From the NCBI GenBank assembly GCA_016201045.1, contig JACQDM010000008.1:434001-498000 (forward strand): a stretch of 64,000 bases of DNA, written 5' to 3'. Shown one piece after another: positions 45,535 through 55,036 of this stretch. The position numbers were made by a program, and so were the translations under genes. The notes below the pieces were generated by a model. That model ran no database searches. It saw nothing but the letters and a program-made list of their open reading frames with translations, and was not told the origin of the DNA. This DNA comes from Afipia sp. Lineage in GTDB: Bacteria > Pseudomonadota > Alphaproteobacteria > Rhizobiales > Xanthobacteraceae. The number at the start of each line of letters is the position of its first letter. Position 1 is the stretch's first letter.

Positions 45535-45555
45535 AATATCGCATAATGCGATATT
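45535..45555. promoter_or_regulatory. Palindromic operator of the toxin-antitoxin pair
   Basis: AATATCGCAT-A-ATGCGATATT, a perfect 21 bp palindrome 9 bp before the toxin start; the symmetry extends to 13 bp arms with one mismatch. It is the probable binding site of the XRE antitoxin, giving autorepression. Confidence 0.8.
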
Positions 45556-45670
45556 GTCGTCAAGGTCGCGCCGTTAAAACCGGCGCCGTGCTTCGCGGAT
45601 AATTGACATGCCGTTCTCTTGCTTTTGCGCCGGATAAATCTAGCCTCCGCGTCGAAATGCGGAGGGAAGC

Positions 45671-46627
45671 ATGATCGGTCGCCGGGATATTCTCAAAGGG
45701 GCTGCGGCGCTCGCCGCGATGGGCGGTTCGCGCGCTTTCGCGCAAGACAAGCCGCAAGACAAACCAAAGGCACGCACGCGCGTGATCTTTCTCGGCACCA
45801 AGGGCGGGCCGCGCGTGACGACGGGCCGCTCGAATCCGGCGAGCGTGCTTCTGGTCAACAACGTGCCCTACGTCATCGACTGCGGCATGGGCGTGTCCCA
45901 TCAGCTCTTCGCGGCCGGCGTGCCGCTGACCTCGATCAAGAACATCTTCATCACGCACATGCATTCCGATCACAATCTGGAATACGGCAACCTCGTCTAC
46001 AACGCGTGGACCTCCGGCTTGCAGAATCCGATCCACTCCTACGGTCCGAAAGGGCTGATCCGCTACAGCTTCACCTTCTGGGAACTGAACAGGTTCGACA
46101 TCGAAACGCGCATCGAGGACGAGGGCCGTCCCGATTTGCGCAAGATGCTGGTCGCCAAAGAGGTCGAGGGCGACGGTCCGGTGATGGACGACGAGAACGT
46201 GAAGGTCACGGCGTTCCGCACCCCGCATCCGCCCATCGTCGACAATTTCGCCTACAAGTTCGAGACGCCGGACGGCACCATCGTGTTCTCGAGCGATACC
46301 GCATTCAATCCAAAACTCGCCGAATTCGCCAAGGGCGCGGACGTGCTTGTGCATGAAGTGATGTACGAGCCGGCGGTGGACCGCCTCGTTGCAAAAAACA
46401 AGAACGCCGCGACGCTGAAAAAACATCTGATGGACAGTCACACCACCACCGAAGACGTTGGGCGCATCGCGGCGATGGCGGGCGTCAAGGTGCTCGTGCT
46501 GGATCATCTTGTGCCGGGCGACGATCCTCAGGTCACGGACGCCAACTGGACCGACGGCGTGAAAAAACATTTTAACGGCAAGATCGTGCTGGCGCAGGAT
46601 CTGATGGAATTGACGCTGCCGGTGTAA
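45671..46627 (+). CDS. Exported metallo-beta-lactamase-fold hydrolase
   Basis: 318 aa. An N-terminal twin-arginine-like signal (GRRDILKGAAALAAMGG, cut near AFA-Q). The metal site HxHxDH is H96, H98, D100 and H101 in FITHMHSDHN, with later His/Asp ligands in FSSDTAFNP and LDHLVPGDD. The fold resembles arylsulfatase/tRNase Z-type hydrolases; the substrate is unknown. It starts 115 bp after the toxin operator and converges on the FAD oxidoreductase. Confidence 0.88.
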   Translation: MIGRRDILKGAAALAAMGGSRAFAQDKPQDKPKARTRVIFLGTKGGPRVTTGRSNPASVLLVNNVPYVIDCGMGVSHQLFAAGVPLTSIKNIFITHMHSDHNLEYGNLVYNAWTSGLQNPIHSYGPKGLIRYSFTFWELNRFDIETRIEDEGRPDLRKMLVAKEVEGDGPVMDDENVKVTAFRTPHPPIVDNFAYKFETPDGTIVFSSDTAFNPKLAEFAKGADVLVHEVMYEPAVDRLVAKNKNAATLKKHLMDSHTTTEDVGRIAAMAGVKVLVLDHLVPGDDPQVTDANWTDGVKKHFNGKIVLAQDLMELTLPV

Positions 46628-46636
46628 TCGTTTGCG

Positions 46637-48085
46637 CTAATTGTTTCTCGGCCACGCCAGGCTGCCGCGCTGCCCGGCCGGCGGCGATACCGACGACGAG
46701 GTGTCGCGCTTTGTCTTTCCGCGCGGCTGTTTGGCCGGGATATCCGAAGGCAATGGCTTGAGCGCCCCGATTTTGCGCAGCGCCGCGTCGGCCGCGCGCT
46801 CGCCACTTTCCCACGCGCCGCCGACAGTACCCGCCAGCGTCTCATGCACCGCATCGCCCGCAAACAAAAGACATCCGAGCGGCTCCATCAGAACCCTGTG
46901 CATCGGCTGACCGCCGGGCGATGCCGCCGCCATCGCGCCCAGCACATAGGGCACATCGTTCCAGCGCGTTGCGCGCGTGCGCTTCACCGTGCCCTTGACG
47001 TCGGAGCCGAAAAGTTTGGTCAGCCATTCGAGCGCGAAGGCCGTCATCGCCGCCTCGCCGCGCGACGACATCTCCGCGCCGAACGATCCGCCGATATCGA
47101 CCTGACATAGCGACGAGCCGCCGAGATTGGCGAGCAGCAATCCGGTTTGCTTGTCGCTGCTCTGCTCGATCACGACATCGTCCTTGGCAAGACCGAGCGG
47201 ATTGCCCGGCAATTCCAGCGCGATGTGGTCGTAGCTGCCGAGGCTGAGTTTGCTGGCGGCGTCCTGCTGGCGCTTCGGCAGATCCGGCGAAAATCTCATT
47301 TTCCCCGAGAGCAGCGCATTGGCCGAAGCCGTGACGACGACGGCTTTTGCTGTGAGCGTGCCGGAGGGCGTCTCCAGTTGCGCGTCTTTCGTGCTCCATG
47401 AGATGCGCGAGACCGGAGTGGAGAGCGCGACAGTGAGAGACGCGCCGAGCTTTGCGACAAGCGTTCCCAATCCCTGCCGGCACATTGCGGCACCGTCGCG
47501 CTGCGCCATCATGCCGAGATCGAGCGCGGACAAATCCTGCGTGTCTTTTCCCGTCGTGGAAGGACCGACGATGAAATCCGTCGTCCCGTCCCATTCGCGC
47601 AGATCCTTCGGCATGACTGCGGCGACAGACATGTCCGGTTTTCCGCGCACCGCGTCGGCGATGGTGCGGTTGACGCGAACCTGAAGCGCCAGAAAATCCT
47701 CAACCTCTCCGGCGCGCGCGTTGCGGCGGCCGATGCGGATGCGCTGTCCGCGCGTGGCCGGATACAGATCGAGCTCGACGCCGCGCGCGAGCCTTGCGAT
47801 GGGGCTGCTGTCGGCGTTGTAGAGCCAGCGCGCGCCGCGATCGAACGGCGTATCGAAGGTGGAATTATCGGTGAGGCAGCGCCCGCCGATGCGGTCGGAG
47901 GCTTCCAGCACGAGGACGCTTCGCCCCGTGGCAGCGATCCGGCGGGCCGCCGCGATCCCGGCCGCGCCAGCGCCGATCACGGCAATTTCAACCTCGCGCG
48001 GCAGCGCCGCAGCCGATAAACGGCGCGGAGATAACGCGGCCAATGCTGCCGAACCGGCAACGAAATCGCGGCGCGTCAATCTCAT
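46637..48085 (-). CDS. Tat-exported FAD-dependent amine oxidase-type oxidoreductase
   Basis: 482 aa. A twin-arginine signal (LTRRDFVAGSAALAAL) and a dinucleotide fold with GAGAAG (38-43) and VLEASDRIGGRC, typical of flavin monoamine oxidases. The C-terminal FAD-contacting motif is FAGDAVHETLAGTVGGAWESGERAA. The substrate is unknown (amine or related compound). Its stop lies 9 bp from the MBL gene (convergent). Confidence 0.9.
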   Translation of the reverse strand: MRLTRRDFVAGSAALAALSPRRLSAAALPREVEIAVIGAGAAGIAAARRIAATGRSVLVLEASDRIGGRCLTDNSTFDTPFDRGARWLYNADSSPIARLARGVELDLYPATRGQRIRIGRRNARAGEVEDFLALQVRVNRTIADAVRGKPDMSVAAVMPKDLREWDGTTDFIVGPSTTGKDTQDLSALDLGMMAQRDGAAMCRQGLGTLVAKLGASLTVALSTPVSRISWSTKDAQLETPSGTLTAKAVVVTASANALLSGKMRFSPDLPKRQQDAASKLSLGSYDHIALELPGNPLGLAKDDVVIEQSSDKQTGLLLANLGGSSLCQVDIGGSFGAEMSSRGEAAMTAFALEWLTKLFGSDVKGTVKRTRATRWNDVPYVLGAMAAASPGGQPMHRVLMEPLGCLLFAGDAVHETLAGTVGGAWESGERAADAALRKIGALKPLPSDIPAKQPRGKTKRDTSSSVSPPAGQRGSLAWPRNN

Positions 48086-48287
48086 GTCATGGTTTTCCGT
48101 TTCTCAACAAACCGGCGCGGCGCGGGGAATTTGCCGCATCAATACGCCCGCAGCAACTTTCTTGGTGAATCTTTGGTGACCAAGACACTTGACCCATGAA
48201 CTAAATTGAAATTGGTATCGACGACAATAGGCCCAAGAAGAACGGCTATCTGAGCCGCGCCTTAGGACGTTCTTGGGGGAGACTGTC

Positions 48288-49190
48288 ATGGGCTTCATGC
48301 TCGACACTGTTGGCAAGGTGATTGCCGGATACCTGCAGAAGCAGGTCACCGGATACGAACCCTTCACGCCAAGCGACCCCGAGCGGGTTCGCAAACTTAT
48401 TCAGCCCGGCGACGTTCTCCTGGTCGAAGGCAACAACCGCATTTCCGGCATCATCAAATATCTGACACAGTCGACCTGGTCGCATGCGGCTCTTTATGTC
48501 GGGCCGATCGAGGGCGCATCCGAGCCGGACGGCGAACAGCACACGATGATCGAGGCCAATATCGGCGAAGGCGTCACCACCGCGCCGCTGTCGAAATATT
48601 TCGCCTTCCACACCCGCATCTGCCGTCCTATCGGCCTGTCGTTTGAGGATCGCGAAACCGTCTGCCGCTACGCGATCAACCGCGTCGGCTTCGGCTACGA
48701 CACCAAGAACATTCTCGACCTGATGCGCTATCTCATTCCGCTGCCGATCCCGCAGCGCTTCCGCCGCCGCATGCTCTCGCTCGGCTCGGGCGATCCGACG
48801 AAAATCATCTGCTCGGCGCTGATCGCGCAGGCGTTCGGCGCGGTGCGCTATCCGATTCTGCCGAAGATCACCGAGGCCAAGACGCGCCGCGCGCGCAAGG
48901 AAATCCTGCACATCCGCGATTCCTCGCTCTACATGCCGCGCGATTTCGACATCTCGCCCTATTTCGACATCGTCAAGCCGACGATTGCGCTCGGCTTCGA
49001 CTATACCTCCCTCCATTGGGCCGACACGACCAAGCCGTCCCCGGAGGTGACGGGCGAAGACGATCCCTTTCCAGAGGAGATCTTCGAAGCGACTCTCGTT
49101 CCTGAAGCGCCTGACGCGCAGGAGACGGAAGCGCTGGCTTGGGATCGATACGGGTCCGTAAAGCCCCGCGACTACGAGCACGCTGCTTGA
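48288..49190 (+). CDS. YiiX/YebB-like permuted NlpC/P60 amidase family protein
   Basis: 300 aa. The permuted papain-like layout has His66 in TWSHAALYVG, an acid in MIEANIGEGV and the nucleophile Cys175 in IICSALIAQAF, with GDVLLVEG before. Members are thought to cut lipid-linked or peptidoglycan amide bonds. No lipobox or signal is apparent. The ATG at 48288 follows GGGGGA. The 202 bp before it contain an inverted CTTGGT/ACCAAG pair (48161-48184) and nothing else clear. Confidence 0.86.
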   Translation: MGFMLDTVGKVIAGYLQKQVTGYEPFTPSDPERVRKLIQPGDVLLVEGNNRISGIIKYLTQSTWSHAALYVGPIEGASEPDGEQHTMIEANIGEGVTTAPLSKYFAFHTRICRPIGLSFEDRETVCRYAINRVGFGYDTKNILDLMRYLIPLPIPQRFRRRMLSLGSGDPTKIICSALIAQAFGAVRYPILPKITEAKTRRARKEILHIRDSSLYMPRDFDISPYFDIVKPTIALGFDYTSLHWADTTKPSPEVTGEDDPFPEEIFEATLVPEAPDAQETEALAWDRYGSVKPRDYEHAA

Positions 49191-49258
49191 ACGCGCAGCC
49201 TCTTGCCTAAAGCCTCCGGCGTATCTAGGTCTGCGTGAGTTTCACGGAGGCCCGTCCC

Positions 49259-50008
49259 ATGCTGAACGCCGCCATCAAGGCGCTCTCCCAAATTCTCTCC
49301 GCGCCGATGCGCGCGATCCTGTGGAAGTCGGTCGGACTTGCGCTTGCGCTGATTGTCGTTGTGACGATCGGCCTGCAACGGCTGTTGAGCTGGCTTGCGA
49401 CGATGGGTGAACTATGGGCGGAGGGCATGGTCGGTCCCGACTATTCGACCGCGCTCAACGTCTTCACGTGGATCGTCTCCATCGCCGCAGGGCTCGGCGT
49501 CGCGGCCGGCGCGATTTTCCTGATGCCGGCGATTACATCGCTGGTGGCGAGTTTCTTTGTCGATGACGTCGCCGATCTCGTCGAGCGCGAGCACTATCCC
49601 GCGGACAAACCCGGGAAGCCGCTGCCGCTGGTGCGCGCGACCGTCGAAGGCGTGAAGACCGCGCTACTCACCGTTGTCGTCTATCTTCTCGCTCTGCCGC
49701 TGCTGCTGATCGCAGGTGCGGGACTGATTTTGTTTTTCTTCGCGACCGCGTGGCTGCTCGGCCGCGAATATTTCGAACTCGCCGCGATGCGTTTCCGTTC
49801 GCCGCAAGAAGCCAAGCTCCTGCGCAAGCAGCATTCGATGGCGGTGTTCACCGCAGGAATGTTCATCGCTGCCTTCGTGTCGATTCCGATCGTGAACCTG
49901 GCGACGCCGCTGTTCGGTATGGCGTTCATGGTCCACATTCACAAACGCCTCTCCGGCACGCCGGCCGAACTGATCGAGCCGCGCAAGGAGGGACTGTCCG
50001 TCCCTTAA
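49259..50008 (+). CDS. EI24/CysZ-like membrane protein
   Basis: 249 aa with about four membrane segments (roughly 20-42, 62-88, 138-165 and 200-230). The family spans eukaryotic EI24 and bacterial CysZ sulfate permeases; here the function cannot be decided. The ATG at 49259 follows GGAGG. The stop overlaps the convergent nth stop by 4 bp. Confidence 0.8.
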   Translation: MLNAAIKALSQILSAPMRAILWKSVGLALALIVVVTIGLQRLLSWLATMGELWAEGMVGPDYSTALNVFTWIVSIAAGLGVAAGAIFLMPAITSLVASFFVDDVADLVEREHYPADKPGKPLPLVRATVEGVKTALLTVVVYLLALPLLLIAGAGLILFFFATAWLLGREYFELAAMRFRSPQEAKLLRKQHSMAVFTAGMFIAAFVSIPIVNLATPLFGMAFMVHIHKRLSGTPAELIEPRKEGLSVP

Positions 50009-50769
50009 GCGTTGCCGATATAGATCGACTTCTCCGGCCAGCGACACAGATCGTTGATGATGCACTTGCCGCACAAGGGTTTGCGCGCGACGCAGGTGTA
50101 GCGGCCGTGAAGAATAAGCCAGTGATGCGCGTGGCGCGCAAACTCCGGCGGCACGATTTTCAACAGACCCATTTCCACTTCGAGCGGATTTTTTCCGGGC
50201 GCGAGGCCCGTGCGGTTGCCGACGCGAAACAGATGCGTGTCCACCGCAATGGTCGGCTCGCCGAACGCAATGTTCAAAACGACATTCGCGGTTTTCCGCC
50301 CCACCCCCGGCAGCGCTTCCAGCGCCTCACGCGAACGCGGTACTTGTGAGCCATGCTCGGCGATCAACAGCTCGGAGAGCGTCATGACGTTCTTCGCCTT
50401 GCCCTTGTAGAGTCCGATGGTCTTGATCGTGTCGCGCAGCTTCTCCTCGCCGAGCGCGACCATTTTTTCCGGCGTGTCGGCCAGCGGAAACAGATTGCGC
50501 GTTGCCTTGTTCACGCCCGCATCCGTCGCCTGTGCCGACAGCACCACCGCGACCAATAGCGTGTAGGGATTGATGTGTTCGAGTTCGCCTTTAGGCTCGG
50601 GATTGGCTGCGCGGAAACGTGTAAAGGCTTCGACCACTTCAGCGTGCGACCAGGGCTTTGGCTTTTTCAGCCTGACGGCTTTCGCAGGCTTGGCTTTGGC
50701 GACCGCTTTCGATTTCGTCTGCTTCGATGCAGGTTTCGCTTTTTTCTTTACGGTCGATTTTTTCGCCAT
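50005..50769 (-). CDS. nth: Endonuclease III
   Basis: 254 aa base-excision glycosylase/AP lyase. The helix-hairpin-helix LPGVGRKTANVVL includes the catalytic Lys, and the catalytic Asp is in AVDTHLFR. The [4Fe-4S] loop is C-x6-C-x2-C-x5-C (CVARKPLCGKCIINDLC). A ~37 residue lysine/alanine-rich N-terminal tail precedes the fold and is probably disordered and DNA-binding. The start lies only 22 bp from the divergent DUF2244 start. Confidence 0.95.
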   Translation of the reverse strand: MAKKSTVKKKAKPASKQTKSKAVAKAKPAKAVRLKKPKPWSHAEVVEAFTRFRAANPEPKGELEHINPYTLLVAVVLSAQATDAGVNKATRNLFPLADTPEKMVALGEEKLRDTIKTIGLYKGKAKNVMTLSELLIAEHGSQVPRSREALEALPGVGRKTANVVLNIAFGEPTIAVDTHLFRVGNRTGLAPGKNPLEVEMGLLKIVPPEFARHAHHWLILHGRYTCVARKPLCGKCIINDLCRWPEKSIYIGNA

Positions 50770-50791
50770 GATGCCGGTATAGTGTGTCGCG

Positions 50792-51298
50792 ATGGACGAC
50801 CGCAACACTCATGACGATCCCGTGCTGTTTTCCGCGCTGGTGACGCCGCATCGCTCATTGAGCCGCACCGGCTTCATCGCGGTGATGGGATTCATGACGC
50901 TGGTGAGTTTCTCCGCCGGTGTCGCGTTTCTGATGATGGGCGCGTGGCCGGTATTCGGGTTTTTCGGCCTCGATGTGCTTCTGGTCTATTGGGCGTTCAA
51001 GATCAATTTCCGCCACGCCAAGGCCACGGAAGAGATCACAATCACGCACACGGAAATCCGCGTGCGGCGGGTCAGCCATCGCGGGCACGCGATGGAGTGG
51101 ACGCTCAATCCGCTCTGGGTGCAGCTCGACAAGAAAACGCACGAGGAATACGGCATCGAGAAACTGTACCTGCTGTCGCGCGGGCGGCGGCTGTCTGTCG
51201 GCAGTTTTCTCGGACCCGACGAAAAGGCGAGTTTCGCTCACGCACTTTCGGCTGCGCTCAACGCCGCCAAGCGCGGCCCGACCTACAATCCGCTCTGA
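50792..51298 (+). CDS. DUF2244 family membrane protein
   Basis: 168 aa. Two transmembrane helices (about 27-47 and 51-69) followed by a cytoplasmic beta-rich domain (EITITHTEIRVRRVSHRGHAMEWTLNPLWVQLD). The family is found through alphaproteobacteria and is of unknown function. It shares a very short divergent region with nth. Next is the Ada-like gene, 75 bp later. Confidence 0.86.
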   Translation: MDDRNTHDDPVLFSALVTPHRSLSRTGFIAVMGFMTLVSFSAGVAFLMMGAWPVFGFFGLDVLLVYWAFKINFRHAKATEEITITHTEIRVRRVSHRGHAMEWTLNPLWVQLDKKTHEEYGIEKLYLLSRGRRLSVGSFLGPDEKASFAHALSAALNAAKRGPTYNPL

Positions 51299-51373
51299 AC
51301 GACCTGATTCTACTGCGTTATTTCGCTCCGGAAACGGGTGGGTTCGCTGTTTGCATCGGCCTATATCGGCATC

Positions 51374-52297
51374 ATGATGAACACAGCGATCGATTCAGCC
51401 ATGAACGCCCAGATGAAAAATCCCGCAGGACTGCGGCTCGCAAAACCCTCGACGCAAGGCGCGGCACTGCGCGATTACGAATCCGTGCGCCGCGCCATCG
51501 GATATATTTCCGAACACTGGCGCGCGCAGCCGACGACCGAAGCGATTGCCGATGCCGCGCATCTGACGCCGGACGAACTGCATCACCTGTTTCGCCGCTG
51601 GGCGGGACTGACGCCGAAAGCCTTCATGCAGGCGCTGACGCTCGACAATGCGAAACGCCTGTTGCGCGATTCAGCGAGCGTGCTCGATGCCGCTTACGAT
51701 TCAGGATTGTCGGGACCGGGACGGTTGCACGATCTGTTCGTCACACACGAAGCGATGTCGCCGGGCGAATGGAAAAAGGGCGGCGAAGGCATCGTGATGA
51801 AATACGGCTTTCATCCATCGCCGTTCGGCGTCGCGGTCGTGATTGCAAGCGAGCGAGGACTTGCGGGTCTTGCTTTCGCCGACGAAGGCGAAGAACAGCC
51901 GGCGCTCGAAGACATGAAACAACGCTGGCCGCTCGCGACCTATATCGAGTCCTATGCCGAGACCGCGCCGCTGGCGAAACGCATTTTCGACGAGACGCAA
52001 TGGCGGCCGGATCAGCCGCTGCGCGTCGTGCTCATCGGCACGGATTTCGAGGTGCGGGTGTGGGAAACGCTGCTGAAAATTCCGATGGGCCGCGCGACGA
52101 CGTATTCCGACGTCGCCAATAAAATCCACAAGCCGAAAGCGTCGCGCGCGGTCGGCGCGGCGGTCGGTAAAAATCCGATCTCGTTCGTGGTGCCGTGTCA
52201 CCGCGTGCTGGGACGCAGCGGCGCGCTCACCGGCTATCACTGGGGTATCACGCGCAAGCAGGCGATGATCGGCTGGGAAACCGGGCGGACGAGTTAG
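51374..52297 (+). CDS. AraC/methylated-DNA-cysteine methyltransferase fusion (Ada-like)
   Basis: About 307 aa. The N-terminal part (about 30-130) is an AraC-type DNA-binding domain, and the C-terminal part (about 145-305) is the O6-alkylguanine transferase with acceptor Cys275 in VPCHRV and the RAVGAAVGKNP arginine finger. The Zn-binding Ada-A methylphosphotriester domain with four cysteines is absent, so the protein could repair O6-methylguanine but not sense methylphosphotriesters as E. coli Ada does. Confidence 0.9.
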   Translation: MMNTAIDSAMNAQMKNPAGLRLAKPSTQGAALRDYESVRRAIGYISEHWRAQPTTEAIADAAHLTPDELHHLFRRWAGLTPKAFMQALTLDNAKRLLRDSASVLDAAYDSGLSGPGRLHDLFVTHEAMSPGEWKKGGEGIVMKYGFHPSPFGVAVVIASERGLAGLAFADEGEEQPALEDMKQRWPLATYIESYAETAPLAKRIFDETQWRPDQPLRVVLIGTDFEVRVWETLLKIPMGRATTYSDVANKIHKPKASRAVGAAVGKNPISFVVPCHRVLGRSGALTGYHWGITRKQAMIGWETGRTS

Positions 52298-52310
52298 CCG
52301 CACACACATC

Positions 52311-52444
52311 GTCGTCCCCGCGAAGGCGGGGACCCATAACCACCGAATTCAGTTTGGGTCGCGATGCTTGAAATCATCACTTTCCAACCATAGTGATTTA
52401 ACGATAGCGCAGGGAGTATGGGTCCCCGCCTTCGCGGGGACGAC
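52311..52444. repeat. REPIN-like inverted doublet
   Basis: Two perfectly inverted 28 bp units (52311-52338 and 52417-52444) separated by 78 bp. Each has an internal hairpin GTCCCCGC-GAAG-GCGGGGAC. This is the layout of REPINs (two REP sequences in inverted order). It lies between the convergent ada-like and gpmA genes and can end transcription or protect mRNA ends. Confidence 0.88.
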
Positions 52445-52452
52445 ACAGAATT

Positions 52453-53076
52453 TTAACTCGCCAAATCCTTCACCGATGCGACGGTGGAGTCCGCATTGAG
52501 CCGGTAGATGATCGGCGCGCCGGTGCTGAGTTCGCGCTTGAGGATCTGCTCCGGCGTGAGTTTCTCCAGCACCATGATCAGCGCGCGCAACGAATTGCCG
52601 TGGGCCACGACCAGCGTGCGCTGTCCGCGCAGCACGCCGGGCTGAATTTCCTGCACGTAATAGGGAAGCGTGCGCGCCAGCGTGTCCTTCAGCGACTCGC
52701 CGCCCGGCGGCGGCACGTCATAGGAGCGGCGCCAGATCAGAACCTGCTCCTCGCCCCATTTGGCGCGTGCGTCGTCCTTATTCAGCCCCGACAGCTCACC
52801 ATAGTCGCGCTCGTTCAGCGCAAGATTTTTCGTCACCGGAATTTTGGTCTGACCCATCTCGATCATCGCAAGATCGAGCGTGCGCTGCGCGCGCGTCAGC
52901 GCCGAAGTGAACGCAACATCGAATTGCAAACCTTCGGCTTTGAGTTTCTGTCCCGCGCGCTTGGCTTCCTCGACTCCAAGATCGGTGAGATTCGGGTCTT
53001 TCCAGCCGGTGAAAAGATTCTTCAGATTCCATTCGCTCTGGCCGTGACGCACCAGCACGAGAAGACGGTCGCTCAT
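52453..53076 (-). CDS. gpmA: 2,3-bisphosphoglycerate-dependent phosphoglycerate mutase
   Basis: 207 aa. Interconverts 2- and 3-phosphoglycerate in glycolysis/gluconeogenesis. The RHG motif [10 protein letters not shown] gives phosphohistidine His11; [11 protein letters not shown] supplies the acid Glu, and [11 protein letters not shown] the second His. Twenty-two bp after dapB and probably cotranscribed with it. Confidence 0.95.
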   Translation of the reverse strand: MSDRLLVLVRHGQSEWNLKNLFTGWKDPNLTDLGVEEAKRAGQKLKAEGLQFDVAFTSALTRAQRTLDLAMIEMGQTKIPVTKNLALNERDYGELSGLNKDDARAKWGEEQVLIWRRSYDVPPPGGESLKDTLARTLPYYVQEIQPGVLRGQRTLVVAHGNSLRALIMVLEKLTPEQILKRELSTGAPIIYRLNADSTVASVKDLAS

Positions 53077-53098
53077 TCTTCGTTTTCCGTTTTGAGAA

Positions 53099-53914
53099 TT
53101 ACTTATCGCCGAGGCCTAAAACATCGGCCATCGTGTAGAAGCCGGGCTTCTTGCCGCGTGCCCACAGCGCCGCCTTGATCGCGCCGCGCGCAAAGATCAT
53201 GCGATCCTCGGATTTGTGTGCGAGTTCGATGCGCTCATAGGGGCCTGCGAAAATCACGGTGTGATCGCCGGTCGCCGTGCCGCCGCGCAGCGTTGCAAAA
53301 CCGATGTCGCCGGAATTGCGCGCCCCGGTGTGGCCGTCGCGCGACCGCACCGAGCGCTGATTGAGATCGACACCGCGCCCCTCCGCCGCTGCCTGGCCCA
53401 AGAGATAGGCGGTGCCGGACGGCGCGTCGATCTTGGCGCGATGATGCATTTCGAGAATCTCGATGTCGAAATCCTCATCCAGCGACTTTGCAACCTGCTT
53501 CACCAGCGCAGCAAGCAAGTTCACCCCGAGCGACATGTTGCCCGACTGCACGACGACCGCGCGCTGCGTCACGCTTCTGATGACGGCATTGTCCGACGCC
53601 GAAAGGCCCGTGGTGCCGATGACATGGACGATGCCGCGTTGCGCGGCGATGGCGACGTTCGCGATCGTCGCGGCCGGAACCGTGAAATCCAGAATGGCGT
53701 CCGCACCCTTGGAAATATCCCAGAGGTCAGCAGAAAGCGCGATGCCGTTTTTGGGCAGGCCTGCGAGTTCGCCCGAATCCTTGCCGATGAATTCCGATCC
53801 CGGCGCTTCGAGCGCACCCGCGACCACGCAACCCGGCGTCTCGGAAATGGCGCGGATCAGCGTGCGGCCCATCCGGCCGCCTGCTCCCGCAACGATCAGC
53901 TTCATATCGGACAT
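53099..53914 (-). CDS. dapB: 4-hydroxy-tetrahydrodipicolinate reductase
   Basis: 271 aa. An NAD(P)H-dependent reductase in lysine/meso-diaminopimelate synthesis. The N-terminal dinucleotide fold contains GAGGRMGR (9-16), and the substrate site holds [15 protein letters not shown], with the catalytic His-His/Lys. Full length. Confidence 0.96.
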   Translation of the reverse strand: MSDMKLIVAGAGGRMGRTLIRAISETPGCVVAGALEAPGSEFIGKDSGELAGLPKNGIALSADLWDISKGADAILDFTVPAATIANVAIAAQRGIVHVIGTTGLSASDNAVIRSVTQRAVVVQSGNMSLGVNLLAALVKQVAKSLDEDFDIEILEMHHRAKIDAPSGTAYLLGQAAAEGRGVDLNQRSVRSRDGHTGARNSGDIGFATLRGGTATGDHTVIFAGPYERIELAHKSEDRMIFARGAIKAALWARGKKPGFYTMADVLGLGDK

Positions 53915-53992
53915 TGGTCAAATCCCGGCAATATCAGCCGGTATAGCGGTTGAAATCCGCCTTGTCAGTATGCGGCGCGGAATTCGCGGGCC

Positions 53993-54301
53993 TCAGGACG
54001 GCTGCGGGCCGTCATAGCCCTCGACAATGACAAGGTCGTTCTCGGCGTGCGGTTTCCGCTTGGCAATCAACGCCTGATATTCCGGCGAACGATAGCAGGC
54101 GAGTGCGGTCTCGTAGTCCTTGAACTCGATGACCACGTTGCGCGAACGTGATGAGCCTTCGGCAGTCTCATATTGGCCGCCGCGCGTCAGAAATTTCGCG
54201 CCGAATTTGGCGAACACCACGCCATTGTTGGCGACGTAGTCGCGCTTGTAGCCTTCAAGGTCGTGAACATCGACGCGCGCAACCCAGTATCCCTTCGGCA
54301 T
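53993..54301 (-). CDS. DUF1330 family protein
   Basis: 102 aa dimeric alpha+beta ferredoxin-like (ABM-type) protein: YWVARVDVHDLEGYKRDYV and VVIEFKDYETALACYRSPEYQAL. The reaction is unknown. It lies between pyrF and dapB in the same direction. Confidence 0.88.
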   Translation of the reverse strand: MPKGYWVARVDVHDLEGYKRDYVANNGVVFAKFGAKFLTRGGQYETAEGSSRSRNVVIEFKDYETALACYRSPEYQALIAKRKPHAENDLVIVEGYDGPQPS

Positions 54302-54325
54302 GGTCGTTTCCTTCTTCTTGTCTAA

Positions 54326-55030
54326 TCAGGCGAGCGCCTGGGTGATTTCATCGACAATCGAGTTCGCCGCCGCTTTCGGGTCGGAGGCTTCGACGATGGG
54401 ACGGCCGACCACGAGATAATCCGCGCCCGATGCGATGGCGCGCGACGGCGTCATGATGCGTTTCTGGTCGCCGACGCTGCTGCCTGCGGGACGAATACCC
54501 GGCGTCACCAGAACCATCTCCGCGCCGACTGTCTCCGACACGGCTTCGGCTTCTTCCGCCGAACATACGATTCCGTCGATACCCAGCGCTTCGGCCTGCA
54601 ACGCGCGCGCTTCGACGAGATCCGAAACATTCAGGCGATAGCCTGCCGCGTGCAGATCGTCGTCGTCGTAGGAGGTGAGCACGGTGACGGCGAGAATTTT
54701 CAATCTGTCGCCGCGCGCTTCGACCGCCGCCTGCATGGTCTGCGGATAGGCGTGGACGGTGAGGAACGTCGCGCCCATTTTCGCAACGCTGCGCACGCCT
54801 GCGGCAACCGTGTTGCCGATGTCATGCATCTTCAGATCGAGAAAAATCTTCTTGCCGCGATCCGCGAGTTTTTGCACCAGCGGAAATCCGCCGGCATAAG
54901 CGAGCTGGTATCCGATCTTGTAAAAATTCACGCTGTCGCCGAGCTTCGCGATCAGGACTTCGGCGGCTTCGACGCTGGACAGATCGAGCGCGACGATCAG
55001 GCGGTCGCGCGTGGCTATGTCGTGCGTCAT
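54326..55030 (-). CDS. pyrF: Orotidine 5'-phosphate decarboxylase
   Basis: 234 aa. The last step of UMP synthesis. The catalytic DxKxxD is Asp65, Lys67 and Asp70 in [16 protein letters not shown] and VVGRPI are the phosphate-binding loops. Full length. The FMN reductase gene ends 6 bp upstream. Confidence 0.97.
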   Translation of the reverse strand: MTHDIATRDRLIVALDLSSVEAAEVLIAKLGDSVNFYKIGYQLAYAGGFPLVQKLADRGKKIFLDLKMHDIGNTVAAGVRSVAKMGATFLTVHAYPQTMQAAVEARGDRLKILAVTVLTSYDDDDLHAAGYRLNVSDLVEARALQAEALGIDGIVCSAEEAEAVSETVGAEMVLVTPGIRPAGSSVGDQKRIMTPSRAIASGADYLVVGRPIVEASDPKAAANSIVDEITQALA

Positions 55031-55036
55031 CTCACC

